DNA of 64,000 nucleotides, taken from Theristus sp. LFF4_11. Taxonomy: Eukaryota; Nematoda; Chromadorea; Monhysterida; Xyalidae. Of the stretch, positions 42,260 through 54,900 are shown piece after piece (positions within the stretch are counted from its first letter, which is position 1; the number at the start of each line of letters is the position of its first letter). The stretch covers positions 62,001 through 126,000 of the forward strand of contig JASANC010004681.1 in the NCBI GenBank assembly GCA_030248135.1, read 5' to 3'. The position numbers were made by a program, and so were the translations under genes. The notes under the pieces are model-generated. The model saw nothing but the letters and a program-made list of their open reading frames with translations, was not told the origin of the DNA and made no database searches.

Positions 42260-42710
42260 CCGTATTACCTCTAATAAACCCCCATGGGGGTTTATTTCTT
42301 CAGCGACTTCTGGGGGTGGGGGTTTATTTTTGGGGGGGGGGGCTTTATTTTTTTTGGGGGGGGGGGTTATTTGGAAACCATTTTTAGGAGTGGGCAAAAT
42401 GGCAAAAATACCTTGCATGGCAGGCAAGAAAGTCGCAGAAACTTCTACTTTTCACAGAGATTTCCTTTTGTAACAGCCTTTTGTAATGAAATTACCACTA
42501 ACTCATCCCTTTGGGGCCTTTGGTAGCACAATTTCATCATTTTCACTGCAACCAGCCACTGAATTCGCTGGGTATGTGTGTCAAACAGGTTTCAATAATC
42601 CCCCATGGGGGATTATTTTGGGGGGGATTATTTGGAAACTTGTCGAGGGGGTGGGGGTTTATTTTTGGGGGGGTTTAATTTTGGGGGGGGGTTTAATAGA
42701 GGTAATACGG
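42260..42710. mobile_element. TA-flanked MITE, CCGTATTACC family, copy 1
   Basis: Inverted termini CCGTATTACCTCTA and TAGAGGTAATACGG are flanked by TA. Sub-terminal AATAAACCCCCATGGGGG palindromes and long G-runs follow. The core phrases CAGAAACTTCTACTTTTCA and GCCACTGAATTCGCTGGG are shared with copies at 47872-48333, 62634-63072 and 63436-63878. The size and TA target suit a Tc1/mariner-type MITE. Confidence 0.88.
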
Positions 42711-42988
42711 TATCTACAATGTAAACAGCCAGATCTTCTTGCAGTCAATAAAGATTCATCCGTTAATTCACCACCAAGGTTGGCTCAATCCGCTGTGTGA
42801 GACTGAACTGATAAGTTTTTTCTTGTAAACTTGCGACGAAATGGAAAACACAACAATCAAACACAGGTGCACTGATATATTCATTCAGTCAACCAGAGAG
42901 AATAGCACAGAAACACAAGGCTGAACATCACGACTAGAAGAGCCACCGCGGTATCATAGCTTTATTGAAAATCTTTTCAAAAACATAA
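42711..42988. other. 3' flank of the M3 homologue gene
   Basis: Unique sequence containing the expected 3' untranslated region. No clear additional feature. Confidence 0.4.
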
Positions 42989-45900
42989 TCACGACTCCAT
43001 TGTTCTCGGCCCTAAACCGGGCGTGTGCAATTTCACGGTCGCACCGCGTGACTGGTCGACTGAAGCAACATTGTCGTTCAAGGCAGCTGTCGTTTCTGAC
43101 ACGCAGCTCCTTGTCTGGAACCGGTCATTCTCCGGTGCCAGCTCGAAGCCGGGCGCATAGAACGCACAGATCGCGTTCACGGACGGGTCGCGACCGCGGA
43201 ACTCTTGAAACGACTCTCGGACCGGCCGCGCGCCGCCCCACGCGAGAATGCTTTTTCGAATTTGCCGCGAAATTTGACCGGCCAGTGTGCCGTTGGCGGC
43301 GGTGAACGCGCCTCGCTCCAGATACTCGCCGATCAGATCGCACGCCATCATCTGAAGAAACGCATTTTTTCCCTCGTTTGAAATCTGCTGATTGGCGGCA
43401 TATTTCAGATATTGATTGACCAGCTGAATATTGCCCGTGGCGGTTTTGAGCGTATTAAACACCGCACACTTCTTTGAAATCTGTGCGAAGAGCAATGTTG
43501 CACAGGAACAAGCGCGCTCAAGGCATAACGTGTGTGTGCCAGTGTGTTTGGTTTGCCATTGTGCAACATCACACACAGTGTCTCTGACCTGGTGCAGCGG
43601 CTACAGACAAGCACTCTTTCAGTGGTCACCAATCATTGATTATTTTACTGACATTATTACACAACATATTATTATGGTTAGGGTTGGCAAAATACCGTTT
43701 TTTTCAAATCGTGGTAAAAAAAACCTGTATTATTACCGGTAAAATTACGGTAATTTTACCGGAAAAAAACGAAAGCCAAAAAGTTGTAAAACCCCCATAT
43801 TTTTCGCAGCCGACTTTGAACTTGAACCAGGATTTGTGAAAACAGCTTTCAGAATGCTTTGTTCAAAATATCGTGCACCAACGAAGAAAATAAAATATGT
43901 TTGGGCTTGAAAACCCAAAAGGTCAGCAATAAATCGAACATTATCTTTTGCTCAATCGTTAATATTCCACCAATTACACAGGAAAAACCACAGCGTTTTA
44001 ACCGGACAGTCTTTGGTCACAATAGACGAACACAATTTGCTGCAATAACGCAATTAAACCGAATTTAGATTTAGAATCTTGAATTTGAATTCAGATCAAA
44101 AAGAAAACAAAAAGAATTGTGTAAGAAAGACAATTTTGAGCGACATTTGGAATTTTTGAAATTTTCAGCTGAGCTCGGCAGCTCCAGCCGATTCTTGCAC
44201 CTCGCTTAACAGTTCTTTCAAAACATCAGTGTCAATTTCGTCATCATATTTTTCTTGGTCACAGATTTTCTCATTTTCTCATCAAAAATGATATAAAAAC
44301 TCAGGGTCCGAAATTGAAAAAAACGGAAAAATACGAAAAAAACCGGAAAAATACAGAAACGGTATTTTTCACGTTTTTTTCAAGACACCAATTTTTGCCC
44401 TGGTAAAAAACGCGTATAAATACGTGTTTTTTACCGGTAAAAAACCGGTATTTTTACCATGCCAACCCTAATTATGGTTATCCGAAATTCATTAAAACTG
44501 ATTGAAATGCGGAAGTGGAGGACCAAAAAACTAGTTCCGGTCCGCTCCAACCTCCGCCCAGATCGACACGTAATATTTGCCGGTCAATTGGGTGCAAAAG
44601 ATGGGCGAAAAGTTGCACGGCGAATTGTCGTCCTTTTCAGCTGGCTGCGCGTAATACTCCTGGTGCATCAGTTGGTACAGATCGAGCCAGAACATTTTGC
44701 TGAAGGAAACGAAAATATTGACGGTGTGCTTCATTGCAAACGAACATTTTGTCGTCGGTGAAAAAAGAAGTATAAAAAACCGAAAAGGATGTTGTTGCTT
44801 AGAGACTTGATGCGCGCATAGATAGGTAAACAGTTTCGTGCATGACGCGGGAATTCAAAATTGACAAAGTTCCCGAAATGCGGCCGGGCCGGGTCACTCG
44901 TCACTTAGGCTATTTTGACTCGCCACATAAAGATTGAAACTAGTTTCCTTTCTACGTCTGTGAGCGCTTTCAGTCGCATAACTAAAAAATTGAGAATACA
45001 CAACTAGAACTTCCCAGGCAGTTGCTTTTGACAAGAGCAACAAGAAAAATCCTGGTTGTGTAATTCGACCGTGATGAAAGCATTACTGTAAAAATAAGAA
45101 GAAATAACCTTCTGTCAACGTAAGAGTGCAGACGCATGTCGAATTCCGCCCAAAACAAGCAGCGGTACGTTTCGTACAACGATCCCGTGGACATGGCTGC
45201 AAAAAACGCCAGAATTTCATTGTGTGTTGGTAGCTGCGGTTGCGGAAGTCCGTGGACGTGTGTCCGAGGGGACGTTTTTCACGCACTGCCCATTTTGTCT
45301 CAACCACCAATCGCTGGACATGTGAATGCGCCTTGTGTGTGTGTGTGTTTCAGAACGCTAGGAACGGGTTTTCTCTGCTCTGTATCAAGAAAAAACGTTC
45401 AAAAAGTTCTCCCGAACAAACCATTAGTAATGCTGGTTGCCTCATCAATCTGTAAGCTGCCTTCAGTCGCCAGCTGCATCAGTACGGTAGGTTGGTACAG
45501 TAGTTTCTCGAAGAACAACGGAATCATGTCCGCTGCGTCATATTCCATGAAACTGAAACCGGACACCTCCGAGTATGGCGACTCACTGCACAGGCACGTC
45601 AGCGTACGAGCGAACTGCAGAAACAAAGTTGACAAAGTTGTTTTGTTGTTGTTTGCAACAGAGCCCCCGACTCAAAACTATTGACATCCGATCGGCAGCG
45701 AAAGTAGCACACTATTGCAACTGTTGGGGCGGAACGAAACAACTTTCACAAATTTATTATTACCGGTGTTCTTTGCAGAGCCGACTGTTTATTTATTATT
45801 CCATTTTCAACACAATTCGCCCATTGCAGAGCTTCTTCTTCGCATTATTTCGTTATTATTCCCATTCCCATTATTTTGGAAATAAAAGCGGTGTTTTTCC

Positions 45901-48900
45901 GGGGTGGCGGAGAACTGGTACCCGGAGAACTGGTCACCGGAGAACTGGTGGTACCCTCTCAGGTTGCGCGTGTTCTCAGAGTGTTTCACTACCTTTGTCT
46001 GTTACTGTTGAAGGTTTTTAGATTAATAAAAACATTTTGTAAACTAACTTTGTTTTATATTAATTGACTCATTCCAAATGTACGGGGTGGGCCAAAAAAT
46101 ATACTACTAGGGTGGCTCTTGGTTTGGTTGGTTTGAGGTATGAGCCTGAAATATGGAAACATTGCAGATGGAAACATATGGAAACTTCACAATTTTCATT
46201 TTTTGGCTTGTTATTTATTCTGAATAAATGTTCACATAATTACGCAGATTTTTTCGAGAAGGTCTACACTTCTTCCTATTGTGTATTGGAATTACCGGTG
46301 GTAGTCTGCATCTGATTTTGGCTCAGTTGCTCAATGTGAGAACCACGGATTTCAACGGAAGCACCCATCCAATACCGAAAGCGAAAGCTGATTACCACTT
46401 TCTGGTGCAGTCAAATTCTGCGTCAATCTTTCACACACCGTCACACCGTCTTACATATTTTCTTGAAAACTTCATTACCAGTTTGCTTGCAGTGCATCCA
46501 ATTGTTTCAATATAATGTCTGCAACAGCAATATCTTCAATTCAATAAAAATTAAAAAATGCAAACCTAAACACTATGAAATTTTCAAAATTTAAGTAGTT
46601 TGAAGTTCGGTAGTTTTTTGACCAACCCTGTACTTTAATTATTTATTATTTTTTTCAATTTTAAATATATGAAAAAAATATGGTTAATTAAATTCAGGGT
46701 GGAGTGTGGATAAATAACTTTTGGAGGTGGTACCAGTTCTCCGGTGACCAGTTCTCCGCACGCGCAAACCAGAGGGTACCAGTTCTCCGCGTGACCAGTT
46801 CTCCGCGTGACCAGTTCTCCGGGTACCAGTTCTCCGGTGACCAGTTCTCCGGGTACCAGTTCTCCTACTGCCGTTTTTCCGATGCCACCTGCTGTAGCTG
46901 CAACCAAAAATGACACCTATTGTCAGCACCTCTCTCATCAGCCAGCACAGTTCTTCCCAGTGTAACAATGCATCGCCTCTGTTGTCCTCGTAGAACGTGA
47001 ACAAATTCATGAAGATCAACGGTTTGTAGTTGACCAGATTGTCGCGCGCTGCAATTGAAAGACAAAAACGGTTTTTCCCTTTGCTAAAACTGCTGGTCTG
47101 TCTGAAGCTTGTTTTAACACAGTAATGTCGCACCGTTTGAACAACGCACATGCGCACATGACATCATACGTGTGTGTCGTGTGCGCACGGGTTTTCGCTT
47201 GTTATTGTGTTTACAACAACAGAACTGGTAAAACCGAACAATCGATTTTGTGCCACCTCTATGCTAACAGTAAAAACAGGCTAAAAATGCTTCGGTCGAA
47301 ACGCCATGTGTTTGTTGGTTTTTGAGATCTAGAGTTGGTAAAAAACCGGTTTTTTATATTCCCAGGAAAAAACGGTTTCTTTTCCGTTTTAAAACTGTTT
47401 TAAAACCATAAAAAACCGAATGCTTCCCAGCTCCTAAACTTTTCAGAACTTGGCATCTTGAACTCAAAATAGGAAATACATCAAAATTAATGATTTTGAG
47501 CAGCGTAAAATGCTGTTTTCGGGCATGCAACCGACCCAATATGCTATTTTTGCCACCAAATGCTACCCAATTTTTTGTTTAAAATCAAGTTAATTTCGCT
47601 TTTATTGGTTTCCAGGGCAGCACGTTCAATAAATTGAAAACAAAGACTGGGCAGTGACCGTGTAGGTGTGGGGAGCGGGGAGGGACGGTTGCAAGGAGAC
47701 CGGATAGCTGACCCCGATTAGGGGGCGAGATTTGCAGAACTGCAAAGTGAAACCGGTGGCGGATTGCGTTTGAAAAATAACATTTCAGTTACCGTTACCC
47801 TTTGCAAATCAGCAACATCGTCAGTCAGTCTGCACATGCACTTAGTTTAGCACTCACCTTGTCTTCATCATACCGTATTACCTCTATTAAACCCCCCCCC
47901 CCCAAAATTACCCCCCCCCAAAAAATAAACCCCCACCCCCTCGACAAGTTTCCAAATAATCCCCCCCCCCCCAAAAATAAACCCCCATGGGGGTTTATTA
48001 GAAACCTGTTTGAAACACATACCTAGCGAATTCAGTGGCTGAATGCAGTGACATTAGTGAAATTGTGCTACCAAAGGCCCCAAAGGGATGAGTTAGTGGT
48101 AATTTCATTACAAAAGGCTGTTACAAAAGGAAATCTCTGTGAAAAGTAGAAGTTTCTGCGACTTCCTTCCTGCCATGGAAGGTATTTTTGCCATTTTGCC
48201 CACCCCTAAAAATGGTTTCCAAATAAACCCCCCCCCCCACAAAAAAAATCCCCCCCCCCCAAAAAATAAACCCCCATCCCCAGAAGTCGCTGAAGAAATA
48301 AACCCCCATGGGGGTTTATTAGAGGTAATACGGTATTTCACTTGACCCTTGACACAAAAGCTTCTGCAAAATGATGCTTCACCAGTTCAGTTTGACACAG
48401 TTCACTGCACCGTTTTTACAAAAATATAATTTTACGTTTTATCAATCAAACGAAGAGTTGTGATTTTTGACCACGAAGTTTGAAAATTTTTAAGGTAAAA
48501 AACCGGTTTTTTATTTTTTCAAAAAAACTGGAAAAAACCGGTTTTAAAACGGAAAAGAAACCTTTTTTTTCCTGTGCCAACCCTAGTTAGATCATCAAGT
48601 TCGTATATCTAAATGCGGTATGCTGGCGCAAATAATCAAATGCAAACAACGCGCGCGCACATTTCGCAACGACCGTCTCCCAGTTGGCGAGTCTGCCCGG
48701 GCGCGCGTACGCGTCCAAATAGACGGTGCCCAGCAATTCGTCTGTGTCGCTGTCGAACGCACGAAACAGCCGCACGGAGTCGTGCCAGCGTTGGTCGATA
48801 TCGCATGAATCCTATTGTGCCCGCGTTAAGCGTGAAACTGTCTGTTGTTGTTGTTTTTGGAATTTTAGGCAATGTTTTTCGCCGGGGCTAACCCAGAGAA

Positions 48901-51900
48901 GCGTACAGAACGCCGTCGAGTGGGGCGCCCATTGAGTTTTCTCTGTCAGTAAGTGTCTGTGCACCCCTCGGCGGAGCAACATTATACGCAGAACCCAAAT
49001 ATCGATTGTTTTGCCCGAAAAACCTCCGCACCTCTTCAAAGCGTACACCGAACCAACGTTCGCTCAGCGCGAGCAGCTGCTGGAAAACGTGTCGAAATGG
49101 AAACTTCGCACGGAGATCGCTTGCATCGACACTGAAACTAAGAGCAACAACATGAGTTCGATCCGATTTGTGCAGCTGAAAGACGCTTTTTTGTTTTAAA
49201 ACGTCACGTGAATTGCGTCTGAAGAGTCAAATAAAAGCACCCAATGCAGGCTAGAGCTTGCAGCTAACTACGTCTGTTTAAACCGTACACTTTTTTGCAG
49301 CATACAGAGCATGCGAAACTTTGAATGAACAGCAAGAAGAACGACTGAATCAAACAGCCCATTTGTGGCTAAAACCACAACGACGACGCACTTGTGCTTG
49401 ATCTGCGGATACTTGCGGCCATAATAGAACATGTCCGCAGGCGTCAGCATCGTTTGGAGGCCGTCCACTCGCTCCGCGTGACTCTCGGCCTCGTCTCGCA
49501 ACTCCAGGTACGCCGGCTTCAGGCGGCTTCGCAGGCTGCACAAAATTGAAGTACAGCAAAGGTCAGGTAACTCTGACTGCAGAAATAATGAGTGAAATCT
49601 GCAAAAAATTGTGACGTTGACGTTGATAATTTTTTATGTTCTGCGACTCACCGCGTTTGCAGACGTAGAAAGGAAACTGGTTTCAATGTTTATGTGGCAA
49701 ATCAAAATGGTCTGAGTGACTCGGCCCCATTTAGGGGACTCAGATCACTTTGCTAACTTTGAATTCCCACGTCATGCAAGAAACTGTCTACCTATCTATG
49801 CGCCCATTCAGTCTGAGAGTCGAGACCAAAATAAAAAAGACCATAAGCCAGAGAGTACAGCGTCGACCATTTACCGCATTTTTTACTCCGACCGAGCGCA
49901 CTAACTGGTCGGCAGCTAAACGTGTGCGAGCATCGTGATCACCAACCAGTCAGTGACTGTCTATCAGGGCTCAACTGTGGAACTGTCAGGACAGAGTGGG
50001 GTGGGGTTAGAGATGTCAAGAAAAAAAAATTTCTGTTTTTTTCTTTAAAAAAAATTTTTTTTTTAATTTTTTTTTAAATGAAAGATGTTCAGAATTTTTT
50101 AGGGAGTCCGAATATCACCATCTGAGGAGCCACCGACTTACCATATGACCCCCACTCATATGGGAGGAGGGTGAAAATTTCACTCGGTTTCGGCGACCCC
50201 ATTTTCCCACCGACGACATAACGTCTCGTGTTTTGCCTCTCAATTCACCTCAAATAACACGGAAACAAGTTCAACAACAAACCGGTGTGATCATGCTGAC
50301 GACACGAGGCGAAACAGCAACGAGCAACCAACGAAGTTACGCTTGCAGTGGCAGACAGTGCAATTTCGACCTTTCGAGATCCTGAAAAACGATGCGTAAA
50401 TGTGAGTTCTCTGCTTCTATCTCACCTTAGCGGCATCGGAATTTGTTGAACTAGCCTTTGCGACGCTCAAGTACTTCAATGCGCGAGTCGATCATCACTC
50501 ACCAAGGCTGAAAACAGTCGATAAATCAATCCAGAATACCACCTGCAGCGTTGAAGACGAAGTGACAAGGTAAAGTCAAAGAAAATTTTTGTTGAACTTT
50601 CGAAAAATTATGCCAAAAACGGCATTTTCAGGGCACATTAAAGAAAAAATTTCAAAAATTTTTAATAAAAAAAATAAAAAAAATGCTCATTTTTTTACTT
50701 TTTTAAAAAAAAATTAAAAATTTTTTTTTGACCTTTACATCTCTAGGTGGGGTGGGGAGAGGGTGAAAGTAGGGTTAATAAAAAACGGTTTTTATATTGC
50801 CAGGAAAAAACCGGTTTCTATTCCGTTTTAAAACCGTTTTAAAACCATAAAAAACCGAATGCTTCCCAGCTCCTAAACTTTCCAGAACTTGGCTTCTTGA
50901 ACTCAAAATAGGAAATACATCAAAATTAGTGATTTTGAGCAGCGTAAAATGCTGTTTTCGGGCACACAACCGACCCAATTTGCCATTTTTGCCACCCAAT
51001 GCTATCCAATTTTTTGTTTCAAATCAAATCAATTTCGCTTTTATTGGTTTCCAGGGCAGCAATTCAATAAATTGAAAACAGAGACTGGGCAGTGACCGTG
51101 TAGGTGTGGCGAGCGGGGAGGGACGGTTGCAAGGAGAACGGATAGCTGACCCCGATTAGGGGGCGAGATTTGCAGAACTGCAAAGTGAAACCGGTAGCGG
51201 ATTGCGTTCGAAAAATAACATTTCATCAATTAACCCTTTGCAAATCGACAACATCGTTAGTTAGTCTGCATATGCACTTAGTTTAGCAGTCACCTTGTCT
51301 TCATCGTATTTCACTTGACCCTTGCCACAAAAGCTTCTGCAAAATGATGATTCACCAGTTCAGTTCGACACAGTTCATTGCACCGTTTTTCAAAAATATA
51401 ATTTTACATTTTATCAATCAAACGAAGAATTGTGATTTTTAGCCACGAAGTTTGAAATTTTTGTAAAATAAAAAACCGGTTCTTTTTATTTTTTTTTCAT
51501 GAAAAAAAACTGAAAAAAAGGTTTTAAAACGGAAAAGAAACCGTTTTTTCCTGTGCCAACCCTAGGTGGAAGCAATCATCCAGCAGAAAACCGAACCAAA
51601 CCACACCCGCCCACCTGCCCTCCTAGGATTAGGGGCTTTGAAAAAATTTTTTTTTTATTTTTTTCCGTTTTTTTTAAATTTGGATTTTTTTTCAAACTTA
51701 AAAAAAATTTGAAAATTTTTTCTTCTACTTTGCTCTGAAAATTCGATTTATGGCATAATTTTTTGAAAGTTCAAACCAAATTTTCTTCCCAACTTCTTTG
51801 TGTGCTTAGGTAAATGTCATTATTTGGTTATTTTGACCGACGTACTCCATGTTTTTCGATTTGGATGACTTCTAGAGTCAATTTTTAGCGTTGAAATGAC

Positions 51901-54900
51901 TTAACTGAATTGAAATATCGTTTCAGAAATCGTTTTCTTGCAACTTAGAACATGTTTTTCAGTCGGTAGGCCATGAGATGAACATGATATCTTGTTGATT
52001 GGCGTATGTTATAGGTCTACAATGGAGTTGTGCGATATATTGTTAAACAATTTGAGCGGAGATGTTGGTTAATACCACATCACTCGACCGTTTTTCAGAT
52101 ACCCGATAACATGGCCACATGTTAAAACTTGCACGTGCTGAGCTAAACTAACGTGTTAAACTTGCGTCTGTCAGTTGCCCGCAACGTGATCGCGAAATCA
52201 TGGTACGTGTTTTCGATACGATGATTTGAAGAGTGGGCTCTCGCCATGTGGCAGATAGCATAGCTGGTTGAACCGGAAAGTAAGTGTCTTGGGGGGGGGG
52301 GGGGCGACCGGGTCGACAGGGGTTGCCGACTTAGCTACAGCAAACAGGAATTTTTGAACACAGTCAAATTTTGGTAATTTTCTAAAGAGGAACCACTAAG
52401 AACGGTTCAATATTCAAGTACACGTGAAAAATTGCCCTGTTTTACTGTTGAAAATGCAACTTTCCCTCTATGAAATGGACATAATTTCAATAAAACACGA
52501 TTTTCGCTCTTATAGTTTCCCGGATCGTTCTGAAAATAGTCTAGATGAACTCAGCTCGACGAGACGCTTCGAACAAACCTAACTTGTAAAAAAAAATTTT
52601 TTTTTAATTTTTTTTAATTAAAAAAAATCCGGATTTTTTTCCCCCTAACCCTATGCCCTCCCCCAAGACTCACTTCTCCACAAACGCCATCACCGTGTCG
52701 TACGTGCGCGCCATCGTCACGCTTAACGCCTGGTCGACGATGCTGTCGAAGCCTAGCAATTGTGCGACTCGTGTGCGATTCCAGCGCGAGTCCTCGATCA
52801 CGAGCGAGTTGTTCTCGCGGAAATGCTTGAAGGAGGCGCGCGTCGTCCAGGCGTGCCAGGCGTTCGCGCGGCGGTCGCGCTCCGTGCAGTAGCGCATGAA
52901 CGGGTACACGGAGGCCGGGGCCAGGCAGACCACCCACGGGCCGCTGGCCAATCTCGCGACGTCCGTCGACGGCGGCGACGCAGCGCTGAACGTGGCATCA
53001 TGCTATGGGGTTTTTTCTGTTGTCCGGGAAACCCAGTTTCAGGCGCTTTGTCTTTGAGACAGCTGAATCCGAGATTTTCAAGTGCCAAAAACCTGGCGTT
53101 TTTTCGTGGAAACCCAGTTTTAGGCGCTTTGTCTTTGGGACAGCGGAATCCGAGACTTTCACTTGGCGTTTTTTGTGTGTTTTTGTTTTGCCGCACTTAT
53201 TGTGTGCCTCGCTACCTGGACATTAGAAGTGAACATGCGAACCCGAAACTGCGTTGTTCAAAAAACCGGAAACGGACCCAGTTTCGTTGGTGGCCTGCAG
53301 CGCGTACAGCACGTGAGGCGGAGCATCTGCCAACGCGGTACGCTTGCGAAGTTTGTGGCGAAAGTTGGGATACGTCTTGATGATGTTCGTTCTGGAAAGC
53401 GCAAGTGAAAAAGAACGAAAATAACAAACCGCTTGTCTGAAGACCAAGCACTTTTCGCGATGTTGCGACATCCACCAAAGACAATCAAACCAGAACACGG
53501 TGTCATGTTCTGTAGGCATATGTGTGCCAGTGTGTTTGTGCAGTAAACAAAACTCACAAACTTCTCAGACTTGAACTTTACTGTCCAGAAAATTGCATTT
53601 GTAGTCATGTATCTACCGACAAAAAAACAGCACCATCTCTTTTCCGTCAACATTTTCGACACCAGACCCGCTGATTAGTTACTAGCTTTTCGTGCAACCA
53701 ATCAGCAGTTCCTGTTCAAATTCAATAAGCCAAAAAAAACAACAAGAAAACAACAACAATCAGACAAAGAGCTCACAAATACGCAGACACTTGGCCGGAG
53801 ACGCGATTTCGATGTGCCAAAAGACCGCTGAACTCTTTCTGCGTCAATCCGAGTCCGTTCAATTTACCCTCGATGACGACTTTCTCCATTAAGCGACGTT
53901 GATACGCCGTCAGCGAGGCGTCGTTTCTTAGTTCCTGAAAACAAAAAAAACGCTTTTTCAATAGCAGGTCACTGCATTCTAGTGAAAGGTGCAACATCGC
54001 AGTCAAAATTACAATTTGGCTGATTGCAGAATTGCAGTGAAACACAATTCAAATCTGGTTCCCAAACGGCCACATACGACCACCACAACCAAATCAAACC
54101 AATGTGTACATTTTTTCGAAAGATTCTTACCGTCCTCTGATTCCTAATTTTGTGTGCCATTTTTAAGGCATTTTCTGACATTCAGGAACAATAAAAGGTT
54201 TTTTTTAAACAGGCTTTGTATAATCCATTGTCCAACCACCAATCAACTAAAGACATCATTTATTCTTCAAAAACAAGCCAATAAGGACGAAACAAACCAA
54301 GGCAGCTTTGAACAGACTGTGCTCATTGTGCAGCTGAGCTCGGTTGCTCATAACGGCGAGATAAACCTGAAAAAGCTTTTTCAAAACTCAAACGCCTTGT
54401 GCTGATTGGCTGGATGATATGCTTGCGCCAATCACCACGCCAACTAAGATCATGCAATTGACGACGTATATTTTTTGTCTTTGATTTTTTTAAATCCAAT
54501 CAACTGTTTGTTCATCGAGTCAAATAGCCCAATCATGCGGCCCATAGGTGCTGTCCGCAACTGCCTCAGCTGTTGCTGTGGAGGGAAACTCTGGGCTTGT
54601 CGCTCACTTTCGTGTCTTGTGTTTTGCAAAAAAACGACAAAAGACAACAAAAAAAACTTGATAAAGCCACTGCTTATGCACGCTGTCAAAAGTAAACTAG
54701 CAATCCCACCAGCTGATCGTCCACAAAAACCTGACGATCCAGGCACTCATCACGCACCTGCCCCTCGCTCAACTGACCCGATTCATGGCGTATATCAGTT
54801 GGTCATTGCCCTTGACGGTGTGTGCGTTGATGCACACCTGACGTGTGACGTACCACGCGAGCATCAGCGGCGGCAGCTCTGCGTACAGTCGCCCGAACAC

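Noticed and set aside
54450..54746. Minus-strand 98-codon ORF as an extra M3-gene exon
   Set aside because: The flanking exons 54778-54929 and 53777-53934 join in phase 0 and give continuous family homology, leaving no room for it.
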